Positions 25,756 through 33,693 of a stretch of DNA of 46,509 nt are shown here, in pieces (within the stretch, counting starts at the first letter, position 1; each line of letters begins with the position of its first letter). Under the pieces are notes generated by a model. That model searched no databases. It was given only the letters and a program-made list of their open reading frames with translations, and had not been told where the DNA came from. The DNA is taken from assembly GCA_016779585.1 (NCBI GenBank), contig JADHNI010000025.1, positions 1-46,509 of the forward strand. The letters are read 5' to 3'. Position numbers and translations under genes: made by a program. The DNA comes from Pseudomonadales bacterium. Its GTDB lineage: Bacteria; Pseudomonadota; Gammaproteobacteria; Pseudomonadales; Azotimanducaceae.

Positions 25756-26742
25756 ATGCAAACAGCAACAGTATCTATAGTAATCCCGCTTTATAACGAG
25801 TCTGACAATATCAGGCCGTTAGCAGATGATTTGTTGTCCTCCCTCGCCGATTTCCCTTACCCCTGGGAGGTTGTTTTTGTTGACGATGGCAGTACGGACG
25901 ATACAAGGGAGAAGCTGGGTACAGTCATCGCTGACTTCAACGGTGCAGCCAGCGTGGTCGAATTACAGCGGAACTTTGGTCAATCAGCCGCTATGCAGGC
26001 AGGGCTTGATCAGGCGCGGGGTAATTACCTGGTAACGATGGATGGTGATCTGCAGAATGATCCGGCTGATATTCCCTTGATGATTGAGCGGCTGATTGAC
26101 GAAGACCTGGATCTCCTGGTCGGGTGGCGCAAGCATCGCCAGGATGATTATGTTTCCCGGAAGCTGCCCTCCAGAATCGCCAACCGCCTGATCGGCCGGT
26201 TTTCAGGAGTTTATCTCAATGACTACGGCTGCTCGCTGAAGGTGTATCGGGCGGAGGTGTTTCGCACAGTGCGCATCTATGGGGAGATGCATCGATTTAT
26301 CCCTGCGCTGATGGCGATGTATACCAAGACAAGTCGCATCAAGGAACAGGTAGTCAATCATCGGTCTCGCCAGCATGGGGTTTCCAAGTACGGTATCTCG
26401 CGAACCTACAGAGTTCTTTTGGACCTGTTATCTGTATATTTCTTCATGTCGTTTCGAAGCCGCCCCGCACATTTCTTTGGCCGTATTGGCTTCGCGCTTG
26501 GCATTCCTGGTGGCCTGATTCTGACGTGGCTTCTTTATGTCAAAGTTTTCCTGGGTGAGGACATCGGGAACCGACCGCTACTTTTGACGGGCGTGCTGTT
26601 GATCATTATGTCTATCCAGTTTTTCTCAACTGGAATACTGGCTGAGTACATGACCCGAATTTACTACGAGTCCACGGGCACTAAACCCTTTATCGTCCGC
26701 GAGCGGAGTTCGATCGTTGCGGGGCAGTGGCTAGATAGCTAG
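25756..26742 (+). CDS. GT2 polyprenyl-phosphate glycosyltransferase (DPM1/ArnC/GtrB-like)
   Basis: The 328-residue protein has the GT-A fold: SIVIPLYNESDNI (about 7-19), VVFVDDGSTDDT (about 39-50), ELQRNFGQSAAMQAGLDQA (about 69-87) and the metal site TMDGDLQNDPADIP (about 94-107). Two membrane helices close the chain (about 239-262 and 276-300). That layout is typical of enzymes that load a sugar from UDP or GDP onto undecaprenyl phosphate on the cytoplasmic face. With the flippase-like protein and the ArnT-like transferase it makes a three-step cassette. It ends within a 12-base overlap of the convergent phosphatase gene. Confidence 0.9.
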   Translation: MQTATVSIVIPLYNESDNIRPLADDLLSSLADFPYPWEVVFVDDGSTDDTREKLGTVIADFNGAASVVELQRNFGQSAAMQAGLDQARGNYLVTMDGDLQNDPADIPLMIERLIDEDLDLLVGWRKHRQDDYVSRKLPSRIANRLIGRFSGVYLNDYGCSLKVYRAEVFRTVRIYGEMHRFIPALMAMYTKTSRIKEQVVNHRSRQHGVSKYGISRTYRVLLDLLSVYFFMSFRSRPAHFFGRIGFALGIPGGLILTWLLYVKVFLGEDIGNRPLLLTGVLLIIMSIQFFSTGILAEYMTRIYYESTGTKPFIVRERSSIVAGQWLDS

Positions 26743-27378
26743 ATGCTTTTTAAAGAAGGTATTGTACTCGTCCGGAACCTCGCTGAGACCGATACCTTGC
26801 TGTTTCAGGTGTGCCATGACAGTCGGAGTGATTTCCCACAGGAACGGTAGCAGATTCGGATTGTCATGGGTGCTGAAATCAAACTTCTGCATTTCCTGAT
26901 ATGCCAACTCCGGGTCTTGCCCCAATACCAGTGTCCGATACATAAATGTCACGCCACCAGTCCGCTGTGTGCCGGCCGCACAATGTAACAGAAGCTTTTT
27001 CCCATCCTCGAGTTCGCGGTGGATTCGGCTCAATGCGCCAACATAGCTTTCCGGGTCTCCGGTGCCGTTTCCGCCGAGCGGAAAGCGAACAATGTCGATA
27101 TCCAGCTCGTTGGCGATTCGCGCTTCTTCCATTTGCCAGGGATGACCGTCAACCGGATAGGTGAGCGCCACGATGGTATCGATACTGTGATCCTGCAATA
27201 TGCCAGGCAGGATGTCGGGGTGTATTCGACCGCTTCGATAAAAACCGTCGTCAATAACAGCGGCAAAGCGCTTTGGGAAAAGTCGTGGTTTCACCTCTTC
27301 ATTGGCCACATATAGCCCGCCGATGATGATGGTGAAGATGGCTGCGTACTTCAGTGCACGAAGATATACCGGTTCCAT
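26731..27378 (-). CDS. Membrane-anchored dual-specificity/tyrosine phosphatase
   Basis: The 215-residue protein has an N-terminal membrane helix (about 9-24) and a soluble cysteine-phosphatase domain. The P-loop is LLHCAAGTQRTG (about 130-141), with Cys133 and Arg139 in the CX5R pattern. FYRSGRIHPDIL (about 47-58) is the usual substrate-side start of this family, and Asp76-Asp78 or nearby may act as the acid (YPVDGHP). Substrates could be phosphotyrosine, inositol phosphates or polyprenyl phosphates; the last is attractive beside the lipid-linked-sugar genes but is not shown. A perfect palindrome covers its promoter. Confidence 0.85.
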   Translation of the reverse strand: MEPVYLRALKYAAIFTIIIGGLYVANEEVKPRLFPKRFAAVIDDGFYRSGRIHPDILPGILQDHSIDTIVALTYPVDGHPWQMEEARIANELDIDIVRFPLGGNGTGDPESYVGALSRIHRELEDGKKLLLHCAAGTQRTGGVTFMYRTLVLGQDPELAYQEMQKFDFSTHDNPNLLPFLWEITPTVMAHLKQQGIGLSEVPDEYNTFFKKHLAI

Positions 27379-27380
27379 GG

Positions 27381-27401
27381 GTCCAGTATAAGAAACTGGA
27401 C
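27381..27401 (-). promoter_or_regulatory. Promoter with perfect 7-bp inverted repeat before the phosphatase gene
   Basis: GTCCAGT (27381-27387) and ACTGGAC (27395-27401) are perfect arms with a 7-base spacer, two bases upstream of the ATG. The minus-strand -10 box TATACT (27385-27390) lies inside. No good -35 is present. Upstream, TGTTAAG-type repeats start near 27412, 27423, 27433 and 27446. A repressor operator on the -10 plus an activator site over the -35 is the likely reading. Confidence 0.55.
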
Positions 27402-27455
27402 ACCTGCTAATTGGTAAGGTGTTGTTAAGAAATGTTAAGCCCTGACTGTAAGGTT

Positions 27456-28295
27456 CTAGGTTGGTTCCAGCCCCGGTTCTTTTCCGCGCGGCTGGAAGTC
27501 CAGCATGAGGAAGCGCTGGATAATGGGCACAATATCGTAGCTGTACAGGTTATTGTGGCCGGCATCCTTGATACCGTTGAACTCCTTGGGTTCCGCTGCT
27601 TTGTTGAACAGTCGAAAACCACTCTCCATGGGGATCAGCTGATCTGATGTGCCGTGAATCACCATGAGAGGCATATCGATCTGATCGATGTACTCGGAAC
27701 TGAGCCAGGTGTCCTGAAGCAGGCGGCGTACTGGCAGGAAAGGATAGGTCGCTTCCGCGCGCTCCAATACCGAGTACATGGGCGCGAGAAGGACCAGGGC
27801 TTTGGCCTCGCGCCTGGCTGCCAGCTGCACGCCCACAGCGCTGCCGAGCGACTCGCCATAAATCACAATCCGATCTGGTGGAATGCCGCGCTGCCTGAGG
27901 TAGTCATAGGCTGCATTTGCCGCTTCCATCAATGAAGCTTCAGACGGCGTGCCATCACTGCCCCCGTAGCCGGGGTAGCCAAGCAGGTATACGCCGAATC
28001 CAGCTTCAGTCAGCTGGCGCATGGGTTCTGCGCGGGTTCCAACGGAACCACCATTGCCGTGCAGGTAGAGGAGGGTGGGTTTGCCGGGCTGTGCGCCACC
28101 AAACCAGGAATAAAGGGTACGATCCCCCGAGATCACGAGTTCATGCTCGCGCACCAGCGGTAAGCCGGCATCAACCGGGGAAAGTCGCTCTTTATAGGGG
28201 AGATACAGCAGGTCGCGCTGCTTGGTGTAGATGCCCCAGGCCAGCAGGATGTAACCCGCAACTAAGAGCACGACGATTGAGACAATGGCTTTCAT
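27456..28295 (-). CDS. Alpha/beta hydrolase (ABHD13/BEM46-like) with N-terminal membrane anchor
   Basis: The 279-residue protein begins with a membrane helix (about 4-21), then an alpha/beta hydrolase domain. LLYLHGNGGSVGTRAEPM (about 75-92) holds the oxyanion HGNGG. The nucleophile is Ser in YGESLGSAVG (about 145-154), the acid Asp is in HGTSDQLIPM (about 216-225) and the His in DAGHNNLYSYD (about 244-254). The triad is complete. It probably cleaves an ester, thioester or amide at the membrane face. The methyltransferase stop is 15 bases before its ATG, so it belongs to the minus-strand operon starting at 31763. Confidence 0.87.
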   Translation of the reverse strand: MKAIVSIVVLLVAGYILLAWGIYTKQRDLLYLPYKERLSPVDAGLPLVREHELVISGDRTLYSWFGGAQPGKPTLLYLHGNGGSVGTRAEPMRQLTEAGFGVYLLGYPGYGGSDGTPSEASLMEAANAAYDYLRQRGIPPDRIVIYGESLGSAVGVQLAARREAKALVLLAPMYSVLERAEATYPFLPVRRLLQDTWLSSEYIDQIDMPLMVIHGTSDQLIPMESGFRLFNKAAEPKEFNGIKDAGHNNLYSYDIVPIIQRFLMLDFQPRGKEPGLEPT

Positions 28296-28310
28296 GAATA
28301 GCTCATCTTA

Positions 28311-28961
28311 TCAGGATCTTGTGAACCGGAAGATCGAGCCGTCGTAAGGAATGCCGAGTTCGTCGATGAATTCCGGCTGTGAAATTGCGGTGAGGAATCC
28401 AAGCTTTTCCATATCCATGACAAAGGTTTCTGATTGCCCGCGATCAGGATCAACGATAACCACTTCGCCTGATGCCTCCAGGTGGCGATCAAGGAAATCT
28501 GCCAGGTGTTTCACGTGCTTCGGCTCATACAGGATATCGCTGCCGATGATCAGGTCGAAGCTGCCCAGCTGTAATGTCTCATCGCTCCAGGAACCCTGGC
28601 AGAAAGAAATCGGCCGCTGGTTGTTCAGCGCCGCATTGTCATCCAGTAGATCCTGGGTGATGGGGTGGATGTCCATCGCCGTGACGTCGTTTCCCAGTGC
28701 GTTAAGCAGGTGGCTTGCCAGTCCCATGCCGCAGCCGACTTCCAGGATGCGTTTGTGTGAAAGTTGTTCCTTGATGAGAAGGTTAGCGAGGACCTCTGCA
28801 GAGCCCCAGACGATTCCGAAAAGGGGAAAGGCCTCCCGGCTGATACCGGCGGCTTCAGCAGCACCTCCGGTTTGGGTGTACTGGTCGAGGTTACGCAGGG
28901 TTCTCAGGCGAATCCTGTGCCTGCCAACCTGGTACTCCTGGTAACGATACTTCAGGCTCAT
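28311..28961 (-). CDS. Class I SAM-dependent methyltransferase (METTL/Methyltransf_16-like)
   Basis: The 216-residue protein has SAM motif I as RILEVGCGMGLASHLL (about 71-86), the acidic end of strand 2 in VTAMDIHP, and SFDLIIGSDILYE (about 133-145). The last resembles the (D/E)xxY motif of lysine methyltransferases of the METTL21/Methyltransf_16 group. A front part (FPLFGIVWGSAEVLANLL) also fits that group, in which a Trp near the N-terminus sits by SAM. A protein or peptide-lysine substrate is plausible, a small molecule also possible. It is in the minus operon between the MBL lipoprotein and the hydrolase. Confidence 0.82.
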   Translation of the reverse strand: MSLKYRYQEYQVGRHRIRLRTLRNLDQYTQTGGAAEAAGISREAFPLFGIVWGSAEVLANLLIKEQLSHKRILEVGCGMGLASHLLNALGNDVTAMDIHPITQDLLDDNAALNNQRPISFCQGSWSDETLQLGSFDLIIGSDILYEPKHVKHLADFLDRHLEASGEVVIVDPDRGQSETFVMDMEKLGFLTAISQPEFIDELGIPYDGSIFRFTRS

Positions 28962-28986
28962 CTTTTCTCACGAGGTGACCCTGGGC

Positions 28987-30021
28987 CTACGGTAGCATTC
29001 GGGTCTCGCCTACTGCCAGTATCCAGAAATCGTCTTCAGAAACACCCTGCTTGTCCAGCGCAACGGCAAGATCTTTCACGGGCTGGTCCACAGCCTCATA
29101 AGTGAGCTGAAATATTCCGTAGTGAATACCCATGCTTTGTTTTGCCTTCAGATCCCTGTGCGCGATGACAGCTTCCTCGGGATTGAGGTGAACGTCTGCC
29201 ATGAACCAGCGCGGCTCGTAGGCGCCGATGGGCAGGAGCGAAAGTTCGAACTCGCCGAAAGCTTCAGCCGCTTCGGCGAAATGAACATCGTAGCCGGTAT
29301 CCCCTGAGAAATAGATGTTGCCGGAAGGCGTCTCCATAACGAAAGATCCCCAGAGGGTTTTCATCTGGTCGCCAATTCCTCGACCGCTGCGATGCCGGCA
29401 CTCGGTGAAGGTGAATCGAAAGTTGCCGATGTCGTGACTTTCGTTCCAATTGAGGTCTTTATGGTGTGCAAGCCCAAGTTCGTCGAACAGCAGGCCGTTA
29501 CCAAGTCCGGCCAGTATCACTGGCGGGTTTTCCTGCCGTTTCGCCAGGTCGACCAGGGTCTGCTCATCAAGATGATCATAGTGGTTGTGACTGATCAGGA
29601 TGACGTCGATGTCTGGAAGATCCTCCATGGCAACTCCTGGAGCATGTACCCGGGCGGGGCCCGCCCACTGGAAAGGGCTCGCTCGCCTGGAGTAGATCGG
29701 GTCAGTCAGGATCTTGATACCGTCAACCTGGATCAGGAGCGTTGAATGATTGATGTAGGTAACTGCAATGCCGGTGTCGTTTTCAGGGACTTTCTGCTGC
29801 GTGGTTTCTACCCAGGACGGCCACTTTTCAGCAATCGTGAGTGAGCCCCATCCAAGTTTGAGCATATCGGTGACTGACTGGATCATGGGTGTTCGATTGA
29901 TGAACACGTCGCCATCATAATTGTGCAGTGGTTCGCCCCGGTACTCCGGTGCGGAGACACAGCCGGCCAGGGTGACAAGCAACGTGAAAACCAACAACGG
30001 AACTGGCAAAAGACGGTTCAT
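28987..30021 (-). CDS. MBL-fold metallo-hydrolase lipoprotein (NAPE-PLD-like)
   Basis: The 344-residue protein has a lipoprotein signal with lipobox LAGC (Cys21), so it should be anchored in the envelope. The metallo-beta-lactamase fold shows ISHNHYDHLDEQ (HxHxDH, about 150-161), a metal His in TECRHRSGRG (about 214), FSGDTGYD (bridging Asp) and a late His (MGIHYG). It resembles the NAPE-PLD/UlaG branch, which cleaves phosphodiesters or lactones. The ATG at 30021 is chosen because it starts the signal sequence; upstream text is not protein-like. It lies after the EthD genes with a 34-base gap. Confidence 0.85.
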   Translation of the reverse strand: MNRLLPVPLLVFTLLVTLAGCVSAPEYRGEPLHNYDGDVFINRTPMIQSVTDMLKLGWGSLTIAEKWPSWVETTQQKVPENDTGIAVTYINHSTLLIQVDGIKILTDPIYSRRASPFQWAGPARVHAPGVAMEDLPDIDVILISHNHYDHLDEQTLVDLAKRQENPPVILAGLGNGLLFDELGLAHHKDLNWNESHDIGNFRFTFTECRHRSGRGIGDQMKTLWGSFVMETPSGNIYFSGDTGYDVHFAEAAEAFGEFELSLLPIGAYEPRWFMADVHLNPEEAVIAHRDLKAKQSMGIHYGIFQLTYEAVDQPVKDLAVALDKQGVSEDDFWILAVGETRMLP

Positions 30022-30055
30022 GGTCTGGTTACGGTGATCGTTTGGGTTCAGATCA

Positions 30056-30904
30056 CTAACGATGATAAAAAGGCGGCGGGGTGTCTCGTTTTGGTAGTAC
30101 TGCAACAGTTTCATCAACCTCGCGGTAGAACACGCGCTCGAACAGCTCTGCTTCCATTTCATTGAGTAGCGCGAATCCATGATTCTGGCGAGCGCTTATG
30201 AACTGCTCAGGCTGGTCGAACCAGTATTCGGCCATGGCATCAAAGCCTGTGTAAAACTTTTCTCGCCTCGCGATCCCTTCCGGTGTGAATCCTTCCGCGT
30301 CCTCGGCGAAAAAACCGCTCATGACGTCAAGATCGGTCTTGAAGTTGAGAACCAGGCCACGCAAGCCAGGCATGGTGCTGGCGAGAGAGGCATAGCTTCC
30401 TGTCCAGTATGCACGAAACAGCTCCGGTGGCAGATCAGGATGGCGCCTGGCGAACTGAACCAGCTTGAACAGTTTTCGTTCGGGGCGCACCACGGGTTTT
30501 GCGACGTGTTCGTCCACGTGGAACTGGAAAGGTGATCCGGCGTAGAGGTAGTCAAAATCGTCTCCGACCTTGGCCACCATCGGATCGTCTTCCAGGCCGC
30601 TCTGACCTGGTTTATCGTGGGAGGGTGTTCGTGCAGCCAGGTAGTCCTCGATGCGATCGAACATCAACTGGCCCCACCCATCCCACTGGTCGTCGAAACC
30701 TTCCGGTTCACCCCTGGTTATCTGGCTCACCAGATCGGTGCCGAGGCTTTCGGTGATGGGTGTATTGGACGCCACGTTCAGCACGTAACCGCGAATGTTG
30801 TTCAACCTGCGCCCGTAGGAATTGTGATAACCCACATGCCCGGCACGATATTCATCGTGAGTGAGACGTGGGTGCCTCTTTACAAATCCAAATACCTTGA
30901 GCAT
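30056..30904 (-). CDS. Double-EthD-domain protein, copy 1
   Basis: The 282-residue protein contains two EthD/dimeric ferredoxin-like units in one chain. Unit 1 (about 1-95) has VFGFVKRHPRLTHDEYRAGH, then GYHNSYGRRL and RGYVLNV. Unit 2 (about 140-235) has LFKLVQFARRHPDLPPELFR, YWTGSYASLA and RGLVLNF. The conserved His of unit 1 (HVGYH) is replaced by Thr/Gly text in unit 2. EthD proteins are small accessory or heme/monooxygenase-type factors in ether and aromatic catabolism. The start ATG at 30904 follows the partner gene by four bases. The neighbour at 30909 is a clear paralog. Confidence 0.83.
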   Translation of the reverse strand: MLKVFGFVKRHPRLTHDEYRAGHVGYHNSYGRRLNNIRGYVLNVASNTPITESLGTDLVSQITRGEPEGFDDQWDGWGQLMFDRIEDYLAARTPSHDKPGQSGLEDDPMVAKVGDDFDYLYAGSPFQFHVDEHVAKPVVRPERKLFKLVQFARRHPDLPPELFRAYWTGSYASLASTMPGLRGLVLNFKTDLDVMSGFFAEDAEGFTPEGIARREKFYTGFDAMAEYWFDQPEQFISARQNHGFALLNEMEAELFERVFYREVDETVAVLPKRDTPPPFYHR

Positions 30905-30908
30905 GGCG

Positions 30909-31763
30909 TTACCGGAAATAAAAGTCGGGTGGTGGATTGCGGTTTGGCATAACGACAAGGTTCTCATCGACGGGCACATACCAGTTGGCCTGGAACAGTT
31001 GTTGCTCAACATATGCCGGGTTTATCGCTGCTCGATCCGCGAGAAAGGCATCCAGGTCTGTGTAGTAGTGTTCAATGGCACCATCCCACATTTCGCAGAA
31101 TTCACGACGGTGTTCCAGTCCCTCGTCGCTGTGCCCCCAGCTGTCGTCCGGGTAGAAACCGCGCATGGCGGCCTCCCGGTCTTCATCCCTGAAGTTGATG
31201 ATGCAGCCCTGGCTGTTTGGGTAACGGGAGAGCAGGGGTGCATATTGCTGCTGGATGTCGGTAGGTGTGACGCCTTCTGAATACTTGAAAAACTGCATCA
31301 ACTTGTAGACCTTCGCCTCTGAGCGCTCGACTTCCCTGACAAAGTGTTCGTGCATCAGAAGATGGCAGGGTTTGAACTCGCCGGGTCGATCAGCAACCGG
31401 ATCGAACAGCACCGGACCATCATCCAGCGACCAGTCCGGATCAATCGACAGTCCATCTTCAGTCGCGCGGTTAGGTTCCACGGTCAGCGCATTCACCCAG
31501 GCTTGCTGGTCATCAAAGTACACCTGCGGGAACCCATCCCACCAGTTCAGGAAACCTTCGGGCTCGTTGATCGTCAGCGCCTGATATTGATCGTCACCGA
31601 CCTGGCCCCTGAAACTCTCGTTTGTCCAGATGTTAACGAGATAGCCCCTGATGTCTTTCAGGCGGCGGCTCTGGCCGCAATGGTATCCGACATGCCCGGC
31701 CCGGTATTCATCGTGGCTGAGCAGGTGGGTGTTGCGTTTCAGGAATGCGAAAACCTTGAACAT
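30909..31763 (-). CDS. Double-EthD-domain protein, copy 2
   Basis: The 284-residue protein has the same two-unit layout as its neighbour. Unit 1 starts VFAFLKRNTHLLSHDEYRAG and includes HVGYH and RGYLVNIWTNE. Unit 2 has KVYKLMQFFKYSEGVTPTDI, then YAPLLSRYPNSQGCIINF. Both proteins end NP-PPxFYxR-like (RNPPPDFYFR here, KRDTPPPFYHR in copy 1). This repeat points to a local duplication of an already fused pair. It leads the minus operon that runs to 27456. The shared region with the SnoaL gene holds a perfect palindrome at 31775-31794. Confidence 0.83.
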   Translation of the reverse strand: MFKVFAFLKRNTHLLSHDEYRAGHVGYHCGQSRRLKDIRGYLVNIWTNESFRGQVGDDQYQALTINEPEGFLNWWDGFPQVYFDDQQAWVNALTVEPNRATEDGLSIDPDWSLDDGPVLFDPVADRPGEFKPCHLLMHEHFVREVERSEAKVYKLMQFFKYSEGVTPTDIQQQYAPLLSRYPNSQGCIINFRDEDREAAMRGFYPDDSWGHSDEGLEHRREFCEMWDGAIEHYYTDLDAFLADRAAINPAYVEQQLFQANWYVPVDENLVVMPNRNPPPDFYFR

Positions 31764-31774
31764 GAATGCAGTTG

Positions 31775-31794
31775 ACGTGAGTGCGATATCACGT
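31775..31794. promoter_or_regulatory. Palindromic operator between EthD and SnoaL operons
   Basis: ACGTGA (31775-31780) and TCACGT (31789-31794) are perfect 6-bp arms with an 8-base spacer, 12 bases from the EthD start and 51 from the SnoaL start. A TTGACG at 31772 could be a -35 for the plus operon. A dimeric repressor site is likely; the regulator is unknown. Confidence 0.5.
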
Positions 31795-31844
31795 GAATCT
31801 AACACTGGCTGGATTCAAGTCGCAAATAATAAGAAGAAAAAATC

Positions 31845-32378
31845 ATGCTTGACGATATTGCACTCACACCAAAAGAACACTACCAGCTGGCGCTTGCGCG
31901 CCAGGAAATCGAATACCTGCGGCGGCTTTACGGCAGGGCGACCGATGCCCTGGGTAAAACAGACGATGAAGAAGCGCGCAGGTTCGGCATCGAAACCTAT
32001 CATCGAATATTCACGGACGACGTAAAGGTTCGGGTAACCGGTACAGACCATCCGCTCGAGGGCGAGGGTCCACAGGCGTGGATCGATGTCGTGACCAACG
32101 CCTTGAAGGATTATGAAACAACCCAACACCTCATCGGCACCCAGCTTGTGCGTTTTGAAAACGTGAGATTTGATGGGGGTGACATCGTGTGTGGTACGGC
32201 CAGCATGTCGAGCTACCTGCATGCCTGGCACGCATGGCCAGATCGAAGGGTTCGTGTCGTGCTCGGCACTTATGAAGACAAGGTCCGGTTTTCCATGGAT
32301 CATGGCTGGCGAATCTTCGACATGACGCTGGAGCATGCGAGTGCTGAACATCGCATGATGGGTGACCTGGCTGTCTGA
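31845..32378 (+). CDS. SnoaL-like/NTF2-fold protein
   Basis: The 177-residue protein has a SnoaL-type alpha+beta cone. The helical start (RQEIEYLRRLYGRATDALGK, about 19-38) and the strands IETYHRIFTDDVKVRV, RFENVRFDGGDIV and RVVLGTYEDKVRF fit the family, which includes ring-hydroxylating oxygenase beta subunits and cyclases or dehydratases. GTDHPLEGEGPQAWID marks the usual pocket entry. No large subunit is beside it, so dehydratase, isomerase or binding roles are all possible. The MFS gene follows after 1 base, and both are under the palindrome at 31775. Confidence 0.75.
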   Translation: MLDDIALTPKEHYQLALARQEIEYLRRLYGRATDALGKTDDEEARRFGIETYHRIFTDDVKVRVTGTDHPLEGEGPQAWIDVVTNALKDYETTQHLIGTQLVRFENVRFDGGDIVCGTASMSSYLHAWHAWPDRRVRVVLGTYEDKVRFSMDHGWRIFDMTLEHASAEHRMMGDLAV

Positions 32379-32379
32379 C

Positions 32380-33693
32380 ATGGCCGAGCCCGAACACTCA
32401 GACTGGCCATCAGAGCGCCGCGGCTGGATCGTTACGGTTATCCTGCTGATCGCCTTTACGTTTTCGTTTGTTGATCGCCAGGTACTCAACCTGCTGGTGG
32501 AACCCATCAGACAGGACCTGCAGGTATCAGATACCCAGATCAGCTTTCTCCAGGGGCTCGCCTTCGCGGTGACCTATATTCTTGCCAGTGTGCCGATTGG
32601 CCGACTCGTGGATCGCTTTAACCGCATCGGCATCATGATCGGCGGCGTACTGGTCTGGAGTGCAACGACGATCGCCTGTGGTCTGTCCCGCAATTACACG
32701 CAGCTGCTGATTGCCCGATTTGGTGTCGGCGCGGGCGAAGCTGCGCTGACGCCGGCAGCCTGGTCGGTACTGGCAGACTATTTCAGGCCGGAGCGGCTGG
32801 CAAGACCGATTAGTGTGTACCTTATGGGCCCATATCTTGGCGCAGGCCTTGCGATGATTGCGGGTGCCGAGGTGCTGGACTGGAGTCGCACCGTTGATGA
32901 GGTATCCCTGCCGCTGATCGGTGTGGTTGCACCCTGGCAGGCTACCTTCATTGCGGTGGGATTACCCGGCATTCTCGTTGTGGCATTGCTGGCGACCATC
33001 CGGGAACCGGAACGAAAGGGAAGGCAGGCAGCGCAGGCGGAAGTGCCGCCGTGGAGTGAAGTCTGGAAGTATCTGATGGCGCACAGGAAGGTTTATGGCG
33101 CGCTGCACCTGGGTGTGCCGTTTATTGTGGTCATGCTCTATGGCCTTCAGGGATGGACTCCGACGATTCTTTTGCGTGTTTATGAATGGGATCTTGCTGA
33201 TGCCGGCAGGACCTATGGCGTTATTGCACTGGTTGCGGGCTCTGCCGGTGTGCTGACTGGCCCTGTCGTATCTCGCTGGCTGGTTCAGCGGGGTTACCAG
33301 GATGCACCGCTCAGGATTGCGATGCTGGGTGCACTGATGGCGACACTTTCGCTGTTGAGCCTGCCGTTTCAACCTACCGGAGAACTGGCACTGGTCAGTA
33401 TTGGATTAGCCAGTTTTTCCGTGACCTTGCCACTGGCCCTCATTACAACAGTGATGCAGGAAGTAACGCCGAATAATATGCGCGGTGTGGTCAACGGTCT
33501 CTACGTCGTGACCACCAATGTGCTGGGACTGGCCCTCGGGCCGACACTGGTTGCGGCTTCAACGGACTACATCTTTGCGGATACCCTGGCTGTGGCGAAA
33601 TCACTGGCGTTGGTGTCACTGGTTGTGGGACCTATCGCCATCTGGTTGTTGAATCGTGGTCGTGCCGCCTACCTGGAAATGCAGGAGACTTAA
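32380..33693 (+). CDS. MFS transporter, spinster-type
   Basis: The 437-residue protein has 12 membrane helices. The MFS signature between TM2 and TM3 is VPIGRLVDRFNRIGIMIGGV (about 73-92), and FSFVDRQVLNLLVEPI (about 26-41) at TM1 is typical of spinster-like carriers. ARFGVGAGEAALTPAAWSV lies at TM4. Such carriers move lipophilic organic acids or sphingolipid-like and steroid-like molecules. With the SnoaL and EthD genes it probably takes up or exports the catabolic substrate. The ATG at 32380 is chosen over an upstream GTG because it starts right after the SnoaL stop. It shares TTAA with the convergent Rieske gene. Confidence 0.9.
   Translation: MAEPEHSDWPSERRGWIVTVILLIAFTFSFVDRQVLNLLVEPIRQDLQVSDTQISFLQGLAFAVTYILASVPIGRLVDRFNRIGIMIGGVLVWSATTIACGLSRNYTQLLIARFGVGAGEAALTPAAWSVLADYFRPERLARPISVYLMGPYLGAGLAMIAGAEVLDWSRTVDEVSLPLIGVVAPWQATFIAVGLPGILVVALLATIREPERKGRQAAQAEVPPWSEVWKYLMAHRKVYGALHLGVPFIVVMLYGLQGWTPTILLRVYEWDLADAGRTYGVIALVAGSAGVLTGPVVSRWLVQRGYQDAPLRIAMLGALMATLSLLSLPFQPTGELALVSIGLASFSVTLPLALITTVMQEVTPNNMRGVVNGLYVVTTNVLGLALGPTLVAASTDYIFADTLAVAKSLALVSLVVGPIAIWLLNRGRAAYLEMQET

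Noticed and set aside
27412-27452. PmrA or PhoP box reading of the TTAAG repeats near the lipid-sugar genes
   Set aside because: The main repeat spacing is 10 bases and the half-sites differ from the PmrA and PhoP consensus, so only a generic OmpR/PhoB-type site is proposed.
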